Shown: positions 1 to 12,069, numbered from the stretch's first letter. The stretch is 64,000 nucleotides of DNA from Eulemur rufifrons (GCF_041146395.1 NC_090990.1:45952001-46016000); one strand, 5' to 3'. Notes: generated by a model from the sequence alone, not told the origin. A program made the numbers and translations.

Positions 1-334
1 CAGCCAGTTGATCACCCCAAATGGCAGGTCTGATCTAGTCACCTGGTCACCTTCCTGCTTAAACACCCCTCCCCCCACCCTCAACCCTGTTAAGTACCTG
101 TTGGCTTTTACATGTTCTTCAAATTCTTTTTTTGTAACCACTTCCTAAGGTAAGAAATACATTTTACCTGGTAACCAAGCATATACAAATGTGTATACAT
201 AGAACTGAAAGAAGTTCCCTGAAAACAGTCTCTGCCCTTCTTGCAGGCAATGTACCCTGTGCTGGGTGTCTTCTCCTTCCCCTTCCAAATGCACTCTTCC
301 CTCTCCACCCTGCCTTGCCCTGGTTTCAAAGTCT

Positions 335-527
335 GCCTTAGCTACTTAGTAGCTGTGTGATCTTAGGCCAGTTACTTAACCTCCTTAAGCCTCAGTTTTC
401 CTCCCTGCTGAAAATGGGAATGATAATCACATCCAGCCCATACAGGACCAAAGGCTATTGTACATATTTAATTCTTAGAGTATACCTGGCTCATAGCAAC
501 ACTCTAAGAAATATTTGCTAGCATTGT
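335..527 (+). repeat. MIR SINE
   Basis: Ancient tRNA-derived SINE. The MIR core is readable: a 'tagctgtgtgatctta' stretch, then 'agttacttaacctcctt' and 'cctcagttttcctc', followed by the MIR 3' region with 'ctggctcatagcaac'. Divergence is high, as expected for a pre-placental copy. Bases 1-334 upstream hold nothing I recognise. Confidence 0.85.
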
Positions 528-529
528 TA

Positions 530-1430
530 TCATTTTAATTAGAAATAATAATAAACATGCATTAGTTTTCATTAAGGTATTTTAGTGCCTGGCTCTGCCT
601 CAGCAAGGAAACCTACAGACATAGGACATGTGCCCACAGTCTGTAGCTACATGATTAAATTGACTATTTTAGAAATAAAGCCACCAGCATGCTTGAGGCA
701 ATTTTTAAAACAAATTCAGATCGATTGCCCTGCAGATCCCAGTCGTCCCAAACTGCGTGTTAGAAGACAACTTTTCAACTGAAGAGCAATTTCATCTCTG
801 CTGGTGTTTTAATGTGCCCAGAGTCACAAACTTTAGCCTGTGACATTCCTAACAAAGATGTGCCTCAGGACGCAGCTCGGGTTACTGAGGAGTGTGGCAG
901 CCGGGATCTCCCATTTGAAAGTGGGCTTTTGCATAAGCTCAAGCAATGGCTTTTTATTCTCTAGAACTCAGGACACCCAGGTTAGCAGCCAAGACCTCAA
1001 AGGTGCCAAGGCAGTCTATTAGGAAAAAAGAAAAGTCCCAGGTCATAAGTCACTTGGAAGGCGGTTTAATTATAAAATGTGTGAAGCTGAGTTTTAAATG
1101 TGAAGGGTCATACTGGCTGTTTCCTTGGACCCTTTGAAAAGTGTTAACTAGTTATCATTATGAAATTTATGAATGTACCAAGCCCAGAGCTATTTAAGCT
1201 CCTCCACAATTTCCAGTTACAAGGAGCTGGTGTGCACTATTTAGACATTCCAGTACAGGCATAGGGCAAAAGCCCTGAATAAAAACATTTGTATCAGTAG
1301 TCTGATTACCAAAAACTCTTAACTTTGAGAACTGTTTAGCATCCTTAAGTAATATGTAAACAGCCACTCTCTTCTTCCTTCACCTTCTCCCTCCCACAGC
1401 CCAACAATGTGAGTCTTCTTTCTATGTACA
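530..1430. other. Unassigned non-coding sequence
   Basis: No repeat family, splice pattern or coding frame is recognisable. Short reading frames here lack any known domain. The composition is A/T-rich and unremarkable. Confidence 0.5.
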
Positions 1431-1436
1431 CAGCTT

Positions 1437-1471
1437 CACACACACACACAGACACACACACACACACACAA
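1437..1471. repeat. (CA)n microsatellite
   Basis: A CA dinucleotide run with one interrupting GA. Likely length-polymorphic. Confidence 0.95.
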
Positions 1472-1574
1472 ATGCCTACCTCATTTTGAAAAGATAATTA
1501 TTCCTGATAGTGCTTGGCACAAGATGTGTTGGTGTAGAAGATTCGTCACTACCTGTCCCGTGCAACTGCACCCC

Positions 1575-1612
1575 AGCCCCAAACCAGCCCCAAACCAGCC
1601 CCACACCAGCCC
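1575..1612. repeat. 11-bp tandem repeat
   Basis: About three copies of the unit 'ccccaaaccag', the last one altered ('cacaccag'). The C-rich strand gives regularly spaced C4 runs. Confidence 0.85.
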
Positions 1613-1879
1613 CCTCCAGTTAGTGTTGAGCGTGGGATGACAGCCCTTGCTGCCATTCACCTTCCTCCACCTGTCACCCTGTGAGATCACAAGAAAGGGC
1701 CAGGCAAGGTTGACAGATGTCATCAGAGGCCACCTTTTCATAAACCCACATTCAAATTTTCCTTCTATAAATAAGGTTGGGGCAGGACAACATGGGGGAA
1801 TGGAAGAATTTGGACCAAAGATGAATAGATGTTGGTCCCACTCTCCATCTGGTCACAGTCCAGTGATATGCTGGCAATT

Positions 1880-2320
1880 GCAAGCATGTTTGTAGAAGCC
1901 TTGACATGCCACACTGGGAGAGCTGAACCCAGTGGTGTGCTGGTCGGTGTTTCACAACCAGTTCTCCAGGGGAAAGGGAGCCCTAACTTGTAGCTCTTAC
2001 TGGTTTCTGTGATGCAAATGCTCCCCACCTGGTCAGCTTCAAGCTGCCAACAGGACCTCACAGAACAGAGAGTTGGGAAGGAATGCCCAGTAGCACACTT
2101 TGACATAGCACTCCTACCATACAGCTGCAATGGGTGAAATAACCTCAGGAGGATATTATGGTAAAACGTAGTAAAATAATTTGGAAGCAATGATCTTGTG
2201 TATTTATTAACTCTGTTTTAGATATACTTTATTTAAATTCAAGTAGATATAATTTAATTTTTAGTAGTTACTGTGTTTATCAACCAGCTAATGAAATTTC
2301 TGCAACTTTTAACAATTGGC
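1880..2320. other. Repeat-like block of unknown family
   Basis: The segment has the texture of an old interspersed repeat: a 'gtggtgtgctggtcggtgtt' head, a mid-part with 'catacagctgcaatggg', and an A/T-rich tail. I cannot assign it to a family or find its ends, and I see no clear terminal inverted repeats or target duplication. Confidence 0.3.
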
Positions 2321-2689
2321 TCTCAGGGGCAGTTGCAGTCCATTCCAGTGTGCTGCAGGGTGGACCTCACTAGCACAGAGGGCTGACCAGTGCCCCAGGG
2401 CCAGAGTGGGGATTCCAGGTGGCGATTCTAGAGGCTAAATGTGAGCTGACGGTTTACCTGCAGCCATCTGGAGTGCTAAGAGATAGAGGGTTGGGCCAAG
2501 CCCAATATTTACAGGGAGCTAAATGCCAGACACATAGGAAAGAAAGTCCTGATACAGACTCCACAAAGAAGGCGCAGAGCAGAATTGAGTTGGGGCCAAG
2601 TCTTGGTCAGGAAGAGAATAGGTCAGAAACAAGGGAGGAGGGTTCTAGAACGTGCCACAGATATCTGTGAGACCTACACTGCTCACATT

Positions 2690-2815
2690 TATTAGTGAAT
2701 AATCATGATAATTGCTCTAGTTTAGTGAACACTTAACATAGACTAGGTACCGTTGCAATTGCTTTGCATGTTAATTATCTCACTACTGATAGCTCCATTT
2801 TACAGATACAACAGA
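2690..2815 (-). repeat. MIR SINE fragment
   Basis: Reverse-orientation MIR 3' half: a 'tagtgaacacttaacatag' stretch, 'ttaattatctcact' and 'ctccattttacagat'. It stops at the 'acagat' point, so the MIR core is missing. Confidence 0.65.
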
Positions 2816-3359
2816 AAGCCTAACTCCACGGGAGCCTTTGGTTGTACCTACTATGCGATACAGGTGCACATGAGTGTTGGGCTAGTTTAGAACACTATAC
2901 AGAAAGCAAACAATACATGAAGAAGCACTTCAAAGTGGAATAAATACATATTTCCCTGATAGTGCTCAAACAGTCGGTGCAAACTAATATATGCGGTAGG
3001 AGATATCACCACACGTTGCCTGTGCAGGGAGGAAGAAGATGGCTAAGCCATGGGTGATCTTACCTGTTGGAGAACGAGATGCACTGTTGAAAACACTGGT
3101 GGCAAATGTGAATATAGTCCCTGCCCTCTTGAAGCTGCAGTTTTTACTCCCCTTTTCTCTCACCTAACCCCTTGGAATTGATACTAAGAGCTGTCCTTGC
3201 TTCCTGAGTCCCCTTGCTGCAAATGCAATGGCTTTGGTTCTCCTTTCTCCAAGGCCGGTGACTGCAAGTTGGCTCAACCTGTGCCCAGCCACAGCCCCAG
3301 GTCCAGCCCCCGTAGCCCAGCCTGAGCAGAGCCCTGGGTCTTTGCTTGCCCAAGAGGGA

Positions 3360-3462
3360 ATATTCTAGACTGTGAGCTCCTTGAGGTTTTACAAAAATTT
3401 CTTCAGAGAACTTAGCGTAATGCCTGGTACAGTGGATCTGTATTGAACTGAAAACAGAGGCT
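3360..3462 (+). repeat. L2 LINE 3' end
   Basis: Contains the L2 3' signature 'gactgtgagctccttgagg' followed by 'cttagcgtaatgcctggtac'. Only the terminal part is recognisable. Confidence 0.7.
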
Positions 3463-3904
3463 TCCTAAGCAGAGGGAAGGCATTATCACAGTTCCATATT
3501 TATTAGGCCCCCTCATTTTATGATTCACTGCATGGGACATAGGCCAACAGCCCCTCTTCCCTTAGGAAGTGGCCTTCTAACTCAGAATGACACAGTATTA
3601 CACATTCCCAATAGGGAACCACAAATGCCTCACAAATGTTTCAGGCTGGCTGGAAGTCTTCTATTGAATCTGAACTGTTTTCTTTGCAGTTTTGTCTTTG
3701 AATAGCTGGTGCGCGTGAGGAAGAGCCATCAGGAAGGGCCCCGATTGTGCACACAGTGCTTCGGGGAAGCGAGTGTCAAGTCTCGCCCCCCGATCTGGGA
3801 AAGTTTCCATGAATTCATTTTCCTCTCACCCCCGGTGCTGCTCTGTTCACTAACTCAGCCGAGGGGAGAGGTCTGTTTTCAATTAGGACTTCTCAAAAAA
3901 GTGT

Positions 3905-4240
3905 TTTTAAATGGCCTGTAAAAGTAATCCAATAAAGGCCTCAGAGGTGTGAGCTGTTGTCATCATCCTGTTTAGAAAACGTCACTCAGAATGCACCCTA
4001 AAGCGAGAGAGGGAGGTTGTGACGCCTTAAAAAAAATTAATTTGTGAAATGAACCTGCAGGATTAGCTGTCCGCCTTTGTGCCCGGCTTTAATATGTCCT
4101 CCACGAGGGAAATCCGAGGCTTTGGATTATTAGCCGGGTTGGATCACGTTACCCTGTTTGGCTCTGCAGAAATCACACTTTTCATTTTGCCTTTAATCCT
4201 AAAGGTCACCAGGAAGGTTAGCGCCAAACACAAATGATAC
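3905..4240. promoter_or_regulatory. Candidate conserved non-coding element
   Basis: A repeat-free block next to repeat-rich sequence. It carries motifs such as 'ttaattt' and 'ggattattag', a CRE-like 'aaacgtcact' and several intact CpGs outside any CpG island. Retained CpGs and absence of repeats are typical of constrained elements. Conservation itself is inferred, not seen. Confidence 0.35.
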
Positions 4241-4624
4241 TTTGTGGTCTTACTTTCAGACAATTATCAACTCATAAATCTTGGTCAGACTGTAATGAGA
4301 GTGCGAGGAATAATTGAATTCAGTCCAGACTCGCGGTGTTGGAGGGAGGAGGGAACTGGAGGGGGAGGGGACAGTCGGAGAAGGGGTTCAGGGCCTGGGA
4401 GCCAGAAAGTCTTTCCAGTGCTGTGGATTTTTCCCACTTGTCCATGGTGCACTGCTGCATTTTGAGGTTTGGATGGATAAGAGTGAAGTCATTAAAGATG
4501 GTGATGGTCCACCGGGAGCTGAGAAAATAGACAGTAAGATCTAAAAAAAATTGCTCAAAGCCAAAAGCAGCTGGTAGAAAAAAAGAGAAAGACTAGAAAA
4601 GTTGTCGAGGGACTGAGGTGCTGA

Positions 4625-4790
4625 GTGTTCCAGTTCAGCCAATTACCATGCTGTGTGGCCCTGGGAGAACCATTTAACCTCTCTGTGCCAGGAATGGGGC
4701 TGCCAGCCTGTCCTATACTGCAAGATTGTCATAAAGATCATATGAGATCATACGCTGAAACATTTAAAAAGTGCAAAGGCAATATATGGA
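4625..4790 (+). repeat. MIR SINE
   Basis: MIR core with 'ccatgctgtgtggccctggg' and 'aaccatttaacctctctgtg', then a 3' part with 'cataaagatcatatgagatc'. It ends just before an Alu-related sequence. Confidence 0.8.
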
Positions 4791-4844
4791 ACCTAAATGT
4801 TTGTACCCCCCTAACATTCTGAAATTTTAAAAAAATCATAAAAG

Positions 4845-5030
4845 AGGTCTGAGTGAGAATGAGACCCTGTCTCTGCTAAAAATAGAAAAAATTAGCTGGG
4901 CAGTCCCAGCTACTCGGGAGGCTGAGGCAGGAGGATCGCTTGAGTCACCCAAGAGTTTGAGGTTGCTGTGAGCTATGATGATGCCGCTGCACTCTACCTG
5001 GCGTGACAGAGTGAGACTCTGTCTCAAAAA
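4845..5030 (+). repeat. Alu-related SINE, 5'-truncated
   Basis: Begins within the left arm ('gagaccctgtctctgctaaa') and continues through the right arm ('ctactcgggaggctgaggca', 'ctgtgagctatgatgatgcc') to a 'gactctgtctc' end and a short A tail. Part of the right-arm start ('tggtggc...') is deleted. Confidence 0.9.
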
Positions 5031-5099
5031 AAGAAGTCATACAAAGAGACAATATTCTAAAGAATGTTGATTCCATTTAATCAATCAACAATAATTTTG

Positions 5100-5790
5100 A
5101 GAAAGTCCTGTTGGCTCTCAATTCCAAACATATCTGGAACTTCTCACAGGCTCCGCTGCTCCTGTCTGGGTCCAATGCAGCATCATCTTTCACCTGAATT
5201 GTTGGAATAGTTCTCAAATGAGTCCTTCTTTCCATGAGTAGCCCCCTCCTCCATAATCCAGTCTCTATCCAGCATCCAGTCATGATCCTTTTCTATGTCA
5301 TGTGACCCTCCTGATCAAAATCATCCCCTGGTTCCCCACTTCATGTGGGCAAAAGCCCAAATCTCAGGATCACCTACAAGTCCCTGCAGGACCTGGTGGC
5401 CATTCCCTCCTGACCTCATCTCTGGATACTCTCCCCCTTACCCTTACTCCTGCAGCCACACCAGTCTCTGTGCTGCTCCTCACACCTGCAGAGCACACTC
5501 CTGCCGTGGCCTGGAACGCCCTTCACTCAGTCACACATGTGGCCGCCTCGCTCATCCCCTCTACTCTTTGCTCAGGCCTCACGTTCCCGACTACTCTACT
5601 CAAAATTGCATCATGGCCACCTAACTGATTTGGTAAATCTGTTGTCCATCTCCCCCGACTGGAATGTATGCCCCACGAGGACAAGGATTTTAGCCTGTTT
5701 TCTTTGTTGTGCTCCAGTTGCTAGAAGAGGGCCTGGCATGAAGCGTACACTCAGTATTTGCCAAACTGAAATGAAATGAAAACTTGATTC
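5100..5790 (+). repeat. L2 LINE 3' region
   Basis: A long L2 fragment. Diagnostic parts are 'ggttccccacttcatgtggg', 'ctccagttgctagaagaggg' and the tail 'gcctggcatgaagcgtacac'. The short reading frames across it are relics of L2 and not host genes. Confidence 0.8.
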
Positions 5791-6264
5791 CCATCTGACT
5801 GGAGCTCTCATGGATGAGACCATTTAGATGCTGAATTGACTATTAAAGCCACCTGACTTCGACAGCCAGCCTTCTGGAAAATCTTGCACCAAGGTTGGAT
5901 GAAGTGCTTGATTTTGTCAGTCTGTGTGCCCAGCTCTGTGCTCTCCAGCACAGACTGCACCACATTTGGTCTCAGTTTTGTTGTTCTATTGGCTCTGCCC
6001 GGTTTAGTCAGGCCTTAGGGCAGGGCCTCCACATCTGGCTCTTCCAGGGGACACATTTGGGCCAGCTGTCCAAGATGTCAGGGCAAGCTACAGGACAAGA
6101 GAATTTTGGTGGGAAAGGAAAGACACCTGTCTCCATAACCAACCTGGCTCGTACCCACAAGAATCTGCCACAAATACATACCAGCTGTCAGCACCAATAA
6201 CAGAAAGGGAAGGAATCAAATGGTCCTAGGTTTGAAATTACAAGCATTTTTGCTTTCAACACCA

Positions 6265-6445
6265 AGCACTGCAAGTTAACATATATCTTATATAGTCACA
6301 GCACTTTATAGTGTTATTCTGTATACAGTTTCATTTCATCCTTATTCCAAAACGGTAGGTGGTATTGGTGTCTTTATGCTATAGACAAGGAAACAGATTA
6401 CATACTAAGTCCTTGGCAGGGCCAGGTCTTTCAGCTGTAAATGCA
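6265..6445 (-). repeat. MIR SINE
   Basis: Reverse MIR: 'cactttatagtgttattc', 'tcatttcatccttattcc' and a 'gacaaggaaacagattacat' segment corresponding to the MIR core. Confidence 0.65.
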
Positions 6446-6539
6446 TTTAGCTTAGCTGGTATGAACAACGACAACAAATGTCCCCTGCCTGAAATTCTGC
6501 ACTTCAGAATTCTGTTGCAGACAGAATTATGTCTGTCTG

Positions 6540-6745
6540 TCCTGCTTCCTCAGCTTCCCAACTAGAGTGGAGGCTACTTGAGTGTGGTTACCATGTTAGG
6601 GAAGAGACAAAGAAGCATGTCAATAACTACTGTAACTACTGTAAATGCTACAGGGAAATTTGTCATAATCATCTTTACATCCCAGAACCTATTACTGTGT
6701 CTGGCATAAAAATATTTGTTGGAACGAATTGTCATGCAAAGTATG
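6540..6745 (+). repeat. L2 LINE 3' end
   Basis: Has an L2-like 'ctagagtggaggctacttga' start and a 'tggcataaaaatatttgttg' tail. The middle part is decayed. Confidence 0.6.
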
Positions 6746-6984
6746 AATGAGGAATAAGAGATAATTCTGAATGAGGGGATCAAGGAAGTCTTAGAAGAGA
6801 GGATTTAGAGCGTTACCTTGGAATTTTTTCTGTTTGTTGTTTCCATTGATAGTATTACTCAAACATACAGTACTATTATGGCTTTGACAAGTCTAGACTC
6901 TGCCCAGAGATCTTGGAATCTGAGAGTGTCTCAGCCCAGAATAAGCTGAGACCTCAAACAAAGTTTATTAAAACTAATACCACG

Positions 6985-7185
6985 GTAGAAAGTGATTAAG
7001 AACATGGATTGTAGGTTTGAGTCTCTCTTCCATCCCTTACTTGCTGTGTGTCCTTAGGCAAGTTACTTAACCTCTCTGCACTTCAACCTCCTCATCTACA
7101 TAATGGAGATTTTAATGGTAACTATCTCATATAGTTGCTATAAAGATTATGTGTGTTAATACGCATAATACCAGAGCCACTACTC
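6985..7185 (+). repeat. MIR SINE
   Basis: Nearly full-length MIR: 'gtgattaagaacatggattg', 'cttgctgtgtgtccttaggc', 'acttaacctctctgcact' and a tail with 'agattatgtgtgttaata'. Confidence 0.9.
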
Positions 7186-7189
7186 ATCA

Positions 7190-7355
7190 ACTGCTTGAAC
7201 TTGAGCTAATAACTAACTCCCCTAGGATCTCGCCTTCCTCTTCTATAAAATAGGAATGTTGGAGCCTAATCTGGAAAGATGTGGGGCTATTTAAAGAGAT
7301 AATATATGCAAAGCACCTGACACAAGGCAGATGTTCAATAATGGCACAGTGATGC
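7190..7355 (+). repeat. MIR SINE
   Basis: A second MIR directly after the previous one in the same orientation. The core is decayed, but 'cctcttctataaaataggaa' and 'tatgcaaagcacctgacaca' are recognisable. Confidence 0.65.
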
Positions 7356-7621
7356 TGCTCTCCCAAATGAGGGTGGGGTCATGGATTCCAGAGTTACATG
7401 GGCCACCAGCTTTCCACACTGCTCCAAGGGCCTGGCCCACACCCCCCACCCAGCTGGTGATGGGAGACAGTATCACGCAGTGGGGAAGATTCGGGAATGG
7501 GAACTGAGGAGGCAGGTTCTAACTTGGGCTTTTCCACTAACTTAGTTTGTGATCTTGAGCAATTTATCTCCTTGCTCTGTATCTCAGTTTCCCATATGTT
7601 GGATAGTAGGGTTTTGGGGGG

Positions 7622-7649
<28 letters not shown>
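7622..7649 (+). repeat. (TTTTG)n simple repeat
   Basis: Four to five TTTTG units immediately upstream of an Alu-type fragment and inside a MIR. Confidence 0.85.
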
Positions 7650-7652
<3 letters not shown>

Positions 7653-7765
7653 GGATCACTTGAGTGCAGGCATTCAAGGTTGCAGTGAGCTGTGATCACA
7701 CCACTGCACTCCAGCCTTCCATGCTGGGCAACAGAGCAAGACCCTGTCTCTAAAAAAACATAAAA
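7650..7765 (+). repeat. 7SL-derived monomer / Alu arm fragment
   Basis: Runs from 'aggatcacttgagtgcagg' through 'gcagtgagctgtgatcacac' and 'ccactgcactccagcc' to 'gcaagaccctgtctct' and an A tail. The 5' third of the monomer is missing. Confidence 0.9.
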
Positions 7766-7894
7766 ACCTCTTTTCCTACCTCTCAGGATTATGAGAATCA
7801 AATAAAATCAAGTCTCTGAGTTAACTTTGCAAAGCTGACATGGGGCTTATTAACTACAACTTAAGTATGTCGTTGGTGGAAAGGGAACCTCAGA

Positions 7895-8090
7895 GAATCA
7901 CGACAGCTAACATTTGTAGAGTACGTTCTCAGTGCTTTCCATGAATTAACCAGCACACCTAATCCCGACAACAATCTTTTGAAGCCAGTGTTATTATGTG
8001 GTTTTTAGATAAAGAACTGAGTACAATGAGATTAAGTTATTTCCCTAGGTCACATAACTTCCAAGAGACAGAACTGGAACTCAGACCGAA
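7895..8090 (-). repeat. MIR SINE
   Basis: Reverse MIR: 'agctaacatttgtagagtac', 'gattaagttatttccctagg' and 'cagaactggaactcagac'. Confidence 0.75.
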
Positions 8091-8224
8091 GTGCCCTGGC
8101 ACCAAAATACCTGAGCTCTAGTGACGTGCAGTGTGTCCCCATTTCACAGATGAGGAAACATGTGAGACCACACGCCTAAGGCAGGAGAGGCAACTGACAG
8201 GTATTGTGAGCTCCCCACGTGCCC

Positions 8225-8420
8225 AGCCATTCTTCCTGCTTCCTATATGCCCTCTTATTTCTCACAACCATCCCATGAGGCATATATTATGCCCATTTTA
8301 CTGCTGGGAAAACTCAAAGCTCATAATTGACATAATTAACTTACCTAAAGTCACCAGCTTAGTAAATAAAAAACTAGGATTTGAGCCCAGTTCTTTCTAA
8401 CACCAAAGCCCCTGCTGTTT
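8225..8420 (-). repeat. MIR SINE
   Basis: Reverse MIR: 'catcccatgaggcatatatt', 'cccattttactgctggga', 'aacttacctaaagtcaccag' and 'actaggatttgagcccagtt'. A short similar piece ('cccatttcacagatgaggaa') lies just upstream at about 8138. Confidence 0.8.
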
Positions 8421-9309
8421 CCACATATTCCGCCTGAGTAGAATTTACCCTGATGCCAAGCATAACACACGCACACAAAGCAATGATGGGGCATGGCTTT
8501 GCCAATGGGTGCAAAGTCCGGATATAAGAGAGGCAGCACATTTTATGTCTCTCAGGCCGGAGATATGCTACACTGGCAAACCCTTCTTTTAACCACTGAG
8601 CAGGGACGGGACCATGATATGATGAGTTACACATGACAGAAAGACAAAGTCCTCAATAATAATGCTGGCAGAGTCTGCCCTGGTGGAGCCAGGAGCAGGT
8701 GGTGTGGAAATTAAAAAGTAACTGGAAAGCAGAAGAAATTGTGGCATACTTCATTTGGACTGATAGGCAATTTTTGGTCCACTCCCATGGAAATCACTTG
8801 GGGATAACCTGGCCGTTATTAAATGTACCAGGCTTGTGGGAAGACTCATTCATTTCTGAGTGCCTGCACCAGGGTTTCTGCTTAGCAAACATCGACATCA
8901 CAGAGCCTGATTTAGGCCTGACACAAGAGGCCATCATAAATCCTGTCACTTAGCAATAAGCAAAATAAGGGAGCACCTTCCGCAAGATGTAACGTGGCCA
9001 CAAACACCACACACAGGTGCCTGGAAATATCTAAATATGGAAAATAGACTGAAGTGACTAAGTTACTTGTACTTCCAGAAATGACCATTTCCCAAAAGGA
9101 AATTCCAAACCGTAGACCCTGCAGTGGGAGCTGCAAGGCCATGACAGGGGACCACTCCCTAGAGTCTCCTATAGTCCCCTGGGCCTCTCCTTTGATCTCT
9201 TGGTCACACTCATGCAAAATCTGTCAGGGACACGGAATGGTTGTAAACTCAGGTGTCTTGCCCATCACAGGCAGTGGCAACCCCATCATTTCATTTGCAC
9301 AGGCCATAT

Positions 9310-9650
9310 GCCTGGGAGTCACCCTTGGCTCTTCTCTTTTCTCACAATCCACATCCAACACAGCAGGAAATTCTATCTCTACCTCCTAAATATACCCAGA
9401 ATCCATCCATTTCCACTGCTTCCGCCCTCATCCAAGCTGCCCTCCTCTCTCATCTGGATTAGGCAACTGCCTCCTAACTAGTCTTCTGCTTTCATTCTTG
9501 CCACTCTACAGTTTTTACTCAACATTGCAGCTGGAATGATTCTATTAAAATGTAAATCAAATCATGTCCTGTCTGTGCTTAACCCTCCAATGGTTCTCCA
9601 TCTCAATAAAAGCACAACGTCAAATCTTTACACTGAACCACAAAGTCCTT
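9310..9650 (+). repeat. L2 LINE fragment
   Basis: Decayed L2 internal 3' sequence: 'gagtcacccttggctcttct', 'ctgctttcattcttgccact' and 'aatcaaatcatgtcctgtc'. It lacks the terminal L2 tail. Confidence 0.6.
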
Positions 9651-10084
9651 ATGGTGGGTGTGCATCCTATGGTGTACCTTCCTTACAAAGGTAATGAAGG
9701 ACACACACACCACAAGGCCACAAGGGCTTTGTGAGTCAGTGTAAGGCCTTGACCTTGAGCCATCTTAACTCTTCTTCCCCAGCCCCACCCCTGCTCTCTC
9801 TGTCCCAGCCCCATGCGCTTCCTTGCTATCTCTCAGACAGCCCAGAAGTAGTGGTGTGGGCCACGGAAGCAGAGCCCACCAGGGCCACCAGGGTGGGGGA
9901 AGGACTGTGAAGGGGCAGAGCGTCTGACCCACCTCCAGGACATCCAGTCTACTGGGTGGATTGCAGTTTATCTGGAGCAGATGAGGAACAATAACGTGGG
10001 GCATTTGGGGAGAGTAGAGGGTTTGAGCATGAGTTGCTTATCTCAGCAAGTTGTGGACAGCCTGAGTCAGCAATATCAAAAGGT

Positions 10085-10670
10085 GACTTGAGCATGCCAC
10101 TGCTTAAAATCTTCTGTTAGCTTTCCATCACCTACAAAATAAATCTGATTCCTTAGCTCAGGGCACAAGGCCCATCCGCCTCTCCATTTTCCCCTCCAGC
10201 TCTGGCCATCACACCCTCCTATGTCTCCCTACTCCAGCCATGCCAGGTTGCTAACAGTTACCCAAACTAGCCATGCTGTTCCAAACTTGAGGACCTTCAC
10301 TTTTGCTATTTACTCTGTACAAAATACTGATTCCTTCACCTTCTTCACTCACTGCCTCAACATTCAATCATCAGCTTGTGTCAAGGCCAAACCTTTCTCA
10401 ATCTCCCTGGGCCTTCCTCACACCCAATACACACACATGCACACACACATACACACCCTGTAATGCTGCATGCTCACAACTATCACACCACTTCATCCAC
10501 TGTGTGTAATTGTGGATTTGTGTTCTCCCCACTGGCCCATGAGTTCTTTGTTGGCAGGGACTGATGCTTGTGTGTCTCTGTATCCCCAGAATCCAACACA
10601 TCGTCTGGCACATGGCAGGTGCTCTCAGCTCCATACATGTGCACCAGATGAATGAAGGAATGACAGCAGG
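10085..10670 (+). repeat. L2 LINE 3' region with internal (CA)n
   Basis: Reads as L2 from 'catgccactgcttaaaatct' to the terminal 'tctggcacatggcaggtgct' and 'gaatgaagga'. A (CA)n tract at about 10427-10457 sits inside it. Confidence 0.8.
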
Positions 10671-11269
10671 TGTTCCATCAACATGGTCAAGCTTGACAGC
10701 AGCTATAGAGCAAGCCACATTTACAGGCCTGGAGGTCTGAAGCAAACCTCCAGCATTTGGGAGGCTGGGAAAAGCAAAGCAGGGGCTGGTCTTATAGGAA
10801 ATAGGATACAGACAGGTCAGCAGAGTGGATGAGGAAGTACAAGGAGGAAGTCAGGGACTAAGGTACAAGAACAGGAGGATAAGAGGTGGGATGGGTCTCA
10901 AGGGCAAGACAGAAGACTCCAAGATAGGAGTGATTTCTGGTAGCTGATGCAGCTATTGAGCTAGGAGGAGAGGTGGGGGACGGACAGGAAGCCAAATCAC
11001 CCCTGTTGAAGGAATGAAGGGGTGCAGGGAGCCTGGCCTGCTCATTACACTGTGCAGTTTCCACAGTATCTTGGTCAGCCTTCATCCACCAAAACTGAAA
11101 TGGGGCCTCATGGGCAGGATGGACAGGGACATCCTTCGCCACACACTAAAATATTCCCACGTTTATTTATTCCCACCTTTACCCTTAAAGGTTTCTCTCT
11201 ATTTTTATGACTTCCTTTCCAAAAACTACAAGAAAAGAGATTCAATCACCACATTCACATTTAGCAAAA

Positions 11270-11500
11270 CAAGCTCGAGTCACATGGCTTGAGCTTAAAT
11301 CCCAGCTATGCCGCTTGCTACCTACATGATCTTCAGCAAGTTATAGACTCCTGTAGGCCTCAGCTTTCTCACCTATGAAATGGAGATGATGAGAATAGCA
11401 ACTACCTCACAGGAGTATGGTTAGGATGAAATGGGATGCATAAAAGCACTTACCACAGCGCCTTGTGTGCAGCACTCAGTGAATGTCCATTGCTATTGTC
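11270..11500 (+). repeat. MIR SINE
   Basis: Full-length-looking MIR: 'gagcttaaatcccagctatg', 'tacatgatcttcagcaagtt', 'gaaatggagatgatgagaat' and a tail with 'cagcactcagtgaatg'. Confidence 0.85.
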
Positions 11501-11521
11501 ATTGGTGTTGGATTATTATTA

Positions 11522-11765
11522 TGGCATAGTGATGGCGAACACAGACAGTGGAGCCAGACTGTCAGGTCCAAATTCTGTCTCCATTTCTCACTGGCTCTGT
11601 GACCTTGGAGAAGTTGCTTACACCTCAACTTCCTCATCTGGAAGGTGGAGATAATAGTAGCCTTACCCCAAAGTGTTGTTAGGAAAATTAAAGTAGAGAA
11701 TAACTGTGAAGCACTTAGAATAGTTCCTGGGTTATAATATGTGCTATCTAAATATTTGTGGAATA
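11522..11765 (+). repeat. MIR SINE
   Basis: A second full MIR in the same orientation: 'cagacagtggagccagactg', 'tgaccttggagaagttgctt', 'cttcctcatctggaaggtgg' and 'gaagcacttagaatagttcc'. The pair lies about 20 bases apart. Confidence 0.9.
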
Positions 11766-12069
11766 GATACATTATTATTAAGGAACCAGTGACTTATAGT
11801 GTCCCTCCTTCCAGATTTGCATTTTTTAAAAAGCCCGAGGAGAGAGCAATTTTTACCCCAGTGGCATAACACTAATGGACATACAAAAGGTAGTATTGGA
11901 GCTTCCTGGTATCTCCCAAATAGCACCCTATAAGCACCAGCCCTTTCTCTCTGCTATCCTCCCGGCTTCACAGGACCCAAACCAGCCCCCTGCTGAGAAG
12001 GTCCCCAGAGTCCTGACAACATATAACAAAGAGGTGGGAGGGAGCGGGGCCCCCACTGAAAACAGCTGA

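Larger units (their letters stand above)
7468..7812 (+). repeat. MIR SINE split by a 7SL/Alu fragment
   Basis: The MIR core ('gtttgtgatcttgagcaatt', 'tatctcagtttcccatatg') stops near 7620. It resumes at about 7768 with the MIR downstream part 'acctctcaggattatgagaa'. The intervening bases are a (TTTTG)n run and an Alu-type fragment. Confidence 0.75.

Noticed and set aside
10427..10457. CRISPR-like or other regularly spaced repeat array
   Set aside because: The short repeats here and elsewhere are ordinary dinucleotide microsatellites. No direct repeats with unique spacers exist anywhere in the window, and the organism is a mammal.
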